Positions 16,459 to 20,430 of a stretch of 20,430 nt of DNA are shown piece by piece. This DNA is from Roseiarcus sp036513315 (GTDB lineage Bacteria > Pseudomonadota > Alphaproteobacteria > Rhizobiales > Beijerinckiaceae). The translations under genes were made by a program, and so were the position numbers. The stretch is taken from contig DATBZF010000123.1 of the NCBI GenBank assembly GCA_036513315.1, positions 1-20,430 on the forward strand, in the 5' to 3' direction. Under the pieces are notes generated by a model. It worked only from the letters and a program-made list of their open reading frames with translations. It searched no databases and was not told the origin of the DNA. Position 1 is the first letter of the stretch; each line of letters starts with the position of its first letter.

Positions 16459-16982
16459 ACCCCACGACAAAAGCCCGCCTGTATGTCTGTCCGCTCGGCC
16501 GGATCGACGAATTCGTCGAGGCGACCGGCGCCCGCTCGCTGGTGACGCTGCTCAATCAGGGAACGCCGGTGACGCGCCCGCCGGCGATCCGGCCGGAGCG
16601 GCATTTGTTCATCGCCATGTCCGACATTGTTGATCCGATGGACGGCCACATCCTGCCCGGCGAGCGCCATGTCAGCGAACTCCTCGCCTTCGTTCGCGAC
16701 TGGGACCGCGCCGAACCGCTGCTGATCCATTGCTTCGCCGGCGTCAGCCGCTCGACGGCCGCCGCCTTCATCGCCGTCTGTGCGCTTCAGCCCACCCGCC
16801 GTGAAGCCGAGATCGCCCAGGCGATCCGCGCAGCGTCTCCCACCGCCACCCCCAATGGGCGCCTCGTCGCAGTCGCCGACAAGCTCCTCGGCCGCTCGGG
16901 CCGGATGATCGAAGCGGTTGCCGCCATCGGCCGCGGGGAGACGTGTGACTATGGCGTGCCGTTCGGGCTGGAAGTGGGGTGA
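16455..16982 (+). CDS. Protein tyrosine phosphatase-like (CX5R) protein
   Basis: A 175-aa cytoplasmic protein with the phosphatase P-loop I-H-C-F-A-G-V-S-R-S (91-100: Cys 93, Arg 99), the HCX5R signature of tyrosine/dual-specificity phosphatases. Upstream, the Asp-rich segment S-D-I-V-D-P-M-D-G-H (56-65) may supply the general acid. It resembles the alphaproteobacterial 'tyrosine phosphatase' or 'protein-tyrosine-phosphatase-like' proteins often encoded directly after an HD hydrolase gene. Its start overlaps the HD gene stop (ATGA). The substrate is unknown; a small phosphometabolite is as likely as a protein. The downstream 270 bp is non-coding. Confidence 0.8.
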   Translation: MNPTTKARLYVCPLGRIDEFVEATGARSLVTLLNQGTPVTRPPAIRPERHLFIAMSDIVDPMDGHILPGERHVSELLAFVRDWDRAEPLLIHCFAGVSRSTAAAFIAVCALQPTRREAEIAQAIRAASPTATPNGRLVAVADKLLGRSGRMIEAVAAIGRGETCDYGVPFGLEVG

Positions 16983-17191
16983 GGGGCGGCTTAACGGTGT
17001 GCGTTTGATCGGCGAGGCAGTGACCTCAGAGCGTTGGGACGATTGGATTACTTTAGCAATGATCGCCATCAATCCGTGTATTTCTTACCGCGCGCGCACG
17101 CTAAAGTAGTGGACAAAACATGAACATTCTGCTTGGATTGGTTTGTTAGATCCGGACGAACCGAACCGGGCGGGAAAAGTCCAAAACCGTT

Positions 17192-17220
17192 GTTAGACGT
17201 TCCGTTGAGAAGTCTACAAT
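17192..17220 (+). promoter_or_regulatory. Candidate promoter of the methyltransferase gene
   Basis: TACAAT at 17215-17220 is 5/6 to the -10 consensus and about 34 nt before the GTG start. The best -35 at 17-nt spacing is GTTAGA (3/6). The octamer TTGTTAGA occurs at 17143-17150 and again at 17190-17197, 47 nt apart, and might be a control site. The 16983-17253 spacer otherwise shows only a TACTTTAGC/GCTAAAGTA inverted pair (17049-17057, 17100-17108) and no gene. Confidence 0.3.
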
Positions 17221-17253
17221 GCCGATGAATCGAATCTGGAGCGGGGCCGAGTC

Positions 17254-17934
17254 GTGCTAGCTAGAGTTGAAACGCCGAGCCTGTCCGCCGACCTTCTCGT
17301 CGCTACCAATGGCAAGTGCTTCAAGACGATCATGGCCGACCCGCCATGGCGATTCCAGAATTCTACTGGCAAGGTTGCGCCGGAGCATAAGCGCCTTAGT
17401 CGTTATGAAACGATGAGTCTTGGCGACATTCAGGCTCTTCCCGTCGCCAAGATCGCGCATGAAACAGCCCATTTGTATCTGTGGGTGCCGAATGCGCTCC
17501 TGCCAGAGGGATTAGCCGTGATGCGGGCCTGGGGCTTCGCCTATAAGTCCAATGTTATCTGGCACAAGATCAGAAAGGATGGCGGTTCCGATGGCCGCGG
17601 CGTGGGGTTCTACTTTCGGAACGTAACCGAGATCATCTTATTTGGCGTTCGCGGGAAAAACGCTCGTACGCTCGCGCCAGGTCGCAGTCAGGTCAATATG
17701 ATCCAGACACGCAAACGCGAGCATTCGCGGAAACCCGACGAGCAATACGATATAATCGAAACATGTTCGCCGGGACCATATATCGAGTTGTTCGGGCGTG
17801 GCGTGCGCAAGGGTTGGACGACTTGGGGCAACCAAGCTGTTGAAGGCTACGAGCCTACTTGGGACACCTATAAGCACAACAGTTCGGCGAAGCGTCATTT
17901 AACCACATCGCTCCCGCTTCCGCTCGGCGAGTAG
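17254..17934 (+). CDS. MT-A70 family DNA adenine N6-methyltransferase
   Basis: A 226-aa SAM-dependent adenine methylase. The catalytic DPPW is at 29-32 (M-A-D-P-P-W-R-F). Further MT-A70 landmarks are the Y-E-T-M-S region (51-55), L-Y-L-W-V-P-N (74-80), W-G-F (93-95), REHSRKPDEQYDIIE (155-169), E-L-F-G-R-G (178-183) and G-W-T-T-W-G-N-Q (187-194). The start is GTG 17254; a GGAG lies 12 nt upstream, and no in-frame ATG occurs before the DPPW core. It ends 2 nt from the end of a convergent BglII-like nuclease gene, so it is most likely the protective methylase of a type II restriction system. Base composition is visibly less GC-rich than the neighbours, suggesting transfer. The last dozen residues (L-T-T-S-L-P-L-P-L-G-E) look like read-through into repeat-like DNA. 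Confidence 0.88.
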   Translation: MLARVETPSLSADLLVATNGKCFKTIMADPPWRFQNSTGKVAPEHKRLSRYETMSLGDIQALPVAKIAHETAHLYLWVPNALLPEGLAVMRAWGFAYKSNVIWHKIRKDGGSDGRGVGFYFRNVTEIILFGVRGKNARTLAPGRSQVNMIQTRKREHSRKPDEQYDIIETCSPGPYIELFGRGVRKGWTTWGNQAVEGYEPTWDTYKHNSSAKRHLTTSLPLPLGE

Positions 17935-17936
17935 CG

Positions 17937-18638
17937 CTATTCGTTTTCTGATTCGTCATCGGAGGCGGTGGCGCCCTCGGCCGCCGCAATTTTTTTTGCC
18001 GCCTTTTCCGCGGAGATTTTGGCCTTCAATTTCGCGAGGGCCTCTGGACCGTCTTCTACAAAAAGCGCCGGCCGAATGGCAAATGTCAGGACTGGGCAGC
18101 CTCCTCCACCGCCGCCTTCAACTTTTGGCCAGAGTTTTTCGTGATGGGTTGTCGCTTTGCCGTAAGAAGCGCCCTTCCCAAGCCGTTTGAATATTTCTTG
18201 CAGTTCCCATGACCGGGTAATGATGACCCCAACCTGAATGGCCCTCAGTTCGAACAGAAGGCGAAAATTATTCAGGTCTCGATCAAAGAATGGGTCCTTG
18301 TTGTTCCATTCCATCTCGACCGCTACGCCACCCTTTAAGCAATCAACCGCGTGGGTCGGGCTGTCATACTTGGTGGCGTCGACGGAGATTGACGTGGCGA
18401 AGCCTTTTTCCTGCCAGCCCCTCCGGTAAAAGGCGGTGTCGATGCGCTGACTGATTAGAGAGCGATTGCCTCCCCCAACCAAGACCTCGGACTGGAGAAG
18501 CCGAAATTCGCGAAGGACCGCTTGAACATCGGCCCACTCGTCCGGACATGCCGTCGCCAGAACGCCTGCCGCATTGCGCCATTCTTTGACGTGGTAGGCC
18601 TCGCGAAGATCCGCGGGGACCAAGTGCAAGGTCGTCAT
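17937..18638 (-). CDS. BglII/BstYI-type restriction endonuclease
   Basis: A 233-aa soluble nuclease resembling the Endonuc-BglII family. The core runs from G-W-Q-E-K-G-F (74-80) through I-S-V-D-A-T-K-Y to V-A-V-E-M-E-W-N-N-K-D and F-R-L-L-F-E-L-R-A-I-Q-V-G-V-I-I-T-R (125-142). The active-site spacing equals that of BglII (Asp84, Glu93, Gln95): here Asp 99, Glu 108 and Glu 110. The usual Gln/Asn third residue is Glu. After a Gly-rich loop (G6 at 175-180) comes an Ala/Lys-rich and then acidic C-terminal tail (about 200-233), which looks like an addition. It is convergent with the MT-A70 methylase. BglII and BstYI cut GATC-centred sites, so a GATC-type target is plausible, but specificity is not readable here. 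Start ATG 18638; weak ribosome site, as is common for toxic nucleases. Confidence 0.82.
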   Translation of the reverse strand: MTTLHLVPADLREAYHVKEWRNAAGVLATACPDEWADVQAVLREFRLLQSEVLVGGGNRSLISQRIDTAFYRRGWQEKGFATSISVDATKYDSPTHAVDCLKGGVAVEMEWNNKDPFFDRDLNNFRLLFELRAIQVGVIITRSWELQEIFKRLGKGASYGKATTHHEKLWPKVEGGGGGGCPVLTFAIRPALFVEDGPEALAKLKAKISAEKAAKKIAAAEGATASDDESENE

Positions 18639-18825
18639 CGAAGCGCTCGCAAGGTATCAACCCCGTGATGCGATCGTAGAGGCGCACGAGAAACATGTCA
18701 CGTCGGCTTGGCGTGATCGCCCGGTTCAATGTCGCGAACAATGGACTTCCTGGCACCCCCCGCCCTTGGCAGCCGCCCCAACATCTGCTCGTATGACCGC
18801 GATCGACCAGCAAAGGAGTCGCGCC

Positions 18826-18951
18826 ATGGCCAAGGGGCAGATGCGCAGCAATAAAGAAGCCAAGAAGCCGAAGAAGGACAAGCTGAAGAGCTCAGTGTCG
18901 GGGCCGGCCAAGGCGGGTCAGCCGGCGGAATCGGCTTCCAAGAAGAAGTGA
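18826..18951 (+). CDS. Small Lys-rich conserved protein, 41 aa
   Basis: The product is M-A-K-G-Q-M-R-S-N-K-E-A-K-K-P-K-K-D-K, a Ser/Gly/Pro/Ala linker, then S-K-K-K. Proteins starting MAKGQ-x-R-S-N-(K/R)-E and continuing into a Lys-rich tail recur as short hypothetical proteins across alpha- and betaproteobacteria. Predicted disordered and strongly basic, so RNA or DNA binding is possible but unproven. AAGGAG at 18813-18818 lies 7 nt before the ATG, an excellent ribosome site, which is the main reason to accept so short a gene. The Lys-rich composition also differs from random high-GC frames. It stands alone between the nuclease and desaturase genes, with a hairpin directly after its stop. 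Confidence 0.78.
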   Translation: MAKGQMRSNKEAKKPKKDKLKSSVSGPAKAGQPAESASKKK

Positions 18952-18955
18952 CGGC

Positions 18956-19010
18956 CGATCGTGGCGCGCTTTTCGTCGCCGCCGTCAACCGGTGCGGCGC
19001 GCCATGATCG
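18956..19010 (+). terminator. Hairpin after the small Lys-rich gene
   Basis: CGATCGTGGCGCGC (18956-18969) pairs with GCGCGCCATGATCG (18997-19010): 13 of 14 Watson-Crick pairs plus a wobble, with a 27-nt loop. It begins 5 nt after the stop codon. No T-run follows. The remaining spacer to 19162 shows no further gene. Confidence 0.45.
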
Positions 19011-19162
19011 CACAAGGCGCATTTCAGCCCGATGCGGGCGTCGCAATTGCGCCGCATGCGTCGGGTAGACGTTCGCGGTAAACTAACGACATTCGTCTTT
19101 TCGTCTCCACGGCCGCTTTGTCGAGACGCGTCGCAAATGTCCGATCCCAGGGTGTTTCGACA

Positions 19163-20203
19163 ATGTCCGAAGGCGACCTGCCCTCTTCCGCGCAAGCAAT
19201 CCCTCACGCCCAAAGCCTTGCCAAGGTTCTGGCCCGCTATCGCGACCCCTCGCTGCCGCGCAGCCTGACCGAGATCGCCATTACCGCGCTGCCGCTGATC
19301 GGCCTCTGGGCGGGAATGTGGGCGCTGATGCATGTCAGCTACTGGCTGAGCCTGATCCTCGCCGTCCCCGCCGCGGGCTTTCTCGTGCGCCTCTTCATGA
19401 TTCAGCATGATTGCAGCCATGGCGCCTTCTTCCGCCATCGCTGGATCAACGACTGGGTCGGCCGCGTCATCGGCGTCGCGACCTTGACGCCTTACGATTA
19501 CTGGAAGCGCACCCATGCGGTGCATCACGCCAGTTCCGGCAACCTCGACCGGCGCGGCATGGGCGACGTCTCCACCGTGACGGTGCGCGAATATCTCGCG
19601 ATGAACTGGCGCGAACGGCTTGGCTACCGCCTCTATCGCCATCCCGCCATCATGTTCGGCCTCGGGCCGGCCTATCTCTTCATCCTGCAGCACCGCGCGC
19701 CGCTCGGCCTGATGCGCGGCGCCGGGTGGAGCCCATGGATCAGCACGATGGCGACCAATGCCGGCATCGCCGCAATCGTCGCGTTGCTCGCCTGGCTGAT
19801 CGGCATCGGACCGTTTCTCGCCATTCACCTGCCGATCGCCGTGCTCGCCGCCTCGATCGGCGTCTGGCTGTTTTACGTGCAGCACCAGTTCGAAGAGACG
19901 GCATGGGCGCATGAGCCTGCCTGGTCGCATCCGGAAGCCGCGCTGCATGGCTCCTCGCACTACGATCTGCCGCTGGTGTTGCGGTGGTTCACCGCCAATA
20001 TCGGCGTGCACCATGTGCATCACCTCAACAGCCGCATCCCATTCTATCGTCTCGGCGAAGTCCTGCGCAATCACCCCGAGCTTTCGAGCATCGGCAGGCT
20101 GACGCTCTGGCAAAGCCTGCGCTGCATACGCTTCGCGCTATGGGACGAAAGCGCCCGCCGGCTCGTCTCGTTCGGCGCCCTGCGCCGGCGGGCGAAGGGT
20201 TAG
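19163..20203 (+). CDS. Membrane fatty-acid desaturase (delta-12/omega-6-like)
   Basis: A 346-aa integral-membrane di-iron desaturase (FA_desaturase family, PF00487 type). The three histidine boxes that bind the iron pair are present: H-D-C-S-H (82-86), H-A-V-H-H (118-122) and H-H-V-H-H (283-287). Four or more hydrophobic segments (about 38-58, 60-78, 162-175, 198-240) separate them. The Q-H-Q-F-E-E-T-A-W segment (240-248) and overall layout resemble bacterial delta-12 acyl-lipid desaturases, so it would introduce a double bond into membrane lipid chains using O2 and ferredoxin-like electrons. Regioselectivity cannot be read from sequence; a ketolase/hydroxylase relative is a less likely alternative. 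The ATG at 19163 has weak AGGG 11 nt upstream; 15 further residues are open upstream. No electron-donor gene is adjacent. Confidence 0.85.
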   Translation: MSEGDLPSSAQAIPHAQSLAKVLARYRDPSLPRSLTEIAITALPLIGLWAGMWALMHVSYWLSLILAVPAAGFLVRLFMIQHDCSHGAFFRHRWINDWVGRVIGVATLTPYDYWKRTHAVHHASSGNLDRRGMGDVSTVTVREYLAMNWRERLGYRLYRHPAIMFGLGPAYLFILQHRAPLGLMRGAGWSPWISTMATNAGIAAIVALLAWLIGIGPFLAIHLPIAVLAASIGVWLFYVQHQFEETAWAHEPAWSHPEAALHGSSHYDLPLVLRWFTANIGVHHVHHLNSRIPFYRLGEVLRNHPELSSIGRLTLWQSLRCIRFALWDESARRLVSFGALRRRAKG

Positions 20204-20220
20204 TGCGCGCGGCGGTCCTT

Positions 20221-20430
20221 GCTGTGCAGGTTCACAATTTCGTTGATCGGGCCTCCAATATGGGAGGAGGTTCAGGATGCAAGACAACGGCTTCGACAGG
20301 TTTATCGCCCCTACTGACTTCGCTATTGAGCCATTGTTCGCATGGAGGCAATTCTTTCACCGCTGAGACCTTTGTCAATGATGGCCTTTCAGGCCACCGC
20401 CGAAGGCGGCGACCGCTTTCGCGGTCGTCA
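20221..20430 (+). repeat. Composite inverted-repeat element, copy 2 (partial)
   Basis: Positions 20221-20381 match the right half of the first element (12495-12336, opposite strand), with about 100 bp at the end (from ACAGGTTTATCG) fully identical. Positions 20382-20427 hold the three-hairpin core in the same relative order: TGGCCT-TTC-AGGCCA, CCGCC-GAA-GGCGG, CGACCGC-TTTC-GCGGTCG. The last stem has a 4-nt loop, one base more than in copy 1. TCA at the window end begins the other inverted arm, so the second half lies outside. Confidence 0.8.
20277..20366 (+). CDS. Possible 29-aa peptide inside repeat element, copy 2
   Basis: Same frame as at 12351-12440: M-Q-D-N-G-F-D-R-F-I-A-P-T-D-F, ending F-A-W-R-Q-F-F-H-R. 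GGAGG at 20266-20270 lies 6 nt before the ATG. CCTCC at 20252-20256 can pair with GGAGG at 20263-20267 and partly mask it. Real translation is unproven; see the copy-1 entry for the case against coding constraint. Confidence 0.3.
   Translation: MQDNGFDRFIAPTDFAIEPLFAWRQFFHR

Noticed and set aside
17049..17108. TACTTTAGC/GCTAAAGTA inverted pair as an operator
   Set aside because: Only 9 bp with a 42-nt spacer and not near a promoter-like sequence; could be chance.
18698..20113. 471-codon open frame on - strand opposite the desaturase
   Set aside because: The + strand has all three His boxes and membrane helices; the - strand product is Arg/His/Gln-rich without family features.

Overview
The window reads as chromosomal DNA of a high-GC alphaproteobacterium, probably Hyphomicrobiales (the rhamnose-operon layout and the protein sequences resemble rhizobia, Methylobacterium and methanotroph relatives). 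This placement is an inference from protein style; there is no rRNA or other taxonomic marker.

Layout. (1) 1-247: the last 41 codons of an IS110-type transposase, then a 25-bp-arm palindromic repeat. (2) 248-9830: an L-rhamnose utilisation locus. rhaD (bifunctional aldolase/dehydrogenase) runs leftward. A DeoR regulator (rhaR), an ABC importer (rhaT ATPase, rhaP and rhaQ permeases, rhaS binding protein), a frameshifted mutarotase (rhaU) and rhamnulokinase (rhaK) run rightward as a tightly packed operon. Both directions start from a 190-bp divergent control region with two convincing -35 boxes. No rhamnose isomerase gene (rhaI) is present here. (3) 9831-10385: a gene-free, hairpin-rich spacer ending in a perfect 40-bp-arm palindrome. 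(4) 10386-12020: an FMN/iron-sulfur glutamate-synthase-like protein, with another palindrome just after it. (5) 12081-12495: an unusual inverted-repeat element with a core of three abutting triloop hairpins and a conserved 29-codon ORF. A second copy in the opposite orientation begins at 20221 and runs off the window. (6) 12601-14281, leftward: a CcdA-type thiol-disulfide membrane protein and two uncharacterised genes. (7) 14394-16982, rightward: a DNA-damage/housekeeping cluster of SRAP (YedK/HMCES) protein, 3-methyladenine glycosylase Tag, an HD hydrolase and a CX5R phosphatase-like protein; the last three overlap. (8) 17254-18638: a tail-to-tail type II restriction-modification pair (MT-A70 adenine methylase, BglII-like nuclease) with visibly lower GC, probably acquired. 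(9) 18826-20203: a small Lys-rich protein and a membrane fatty-acid desaturase.

How it works together. RhaSPQT imports rhamnose. RhaU would interconvert anomers, a missing isomerase would make rhamnulose, RhaK phosphorylates it, and RhaD cleaves the phosphate to DHAP and lactaldehyde and oxidises the latter. The broken rhaU and absent rhaI mean the pathway is complete only if other copies exist elsewhere.

The most interesting observations are the SRAP protein, which lacks its invariant Cys2 (Pro instead) and its conserved His (Arg instead), and the hairpin-core repeat element with its small ORF behind a Shine-Dalgarno-masking hairpin.
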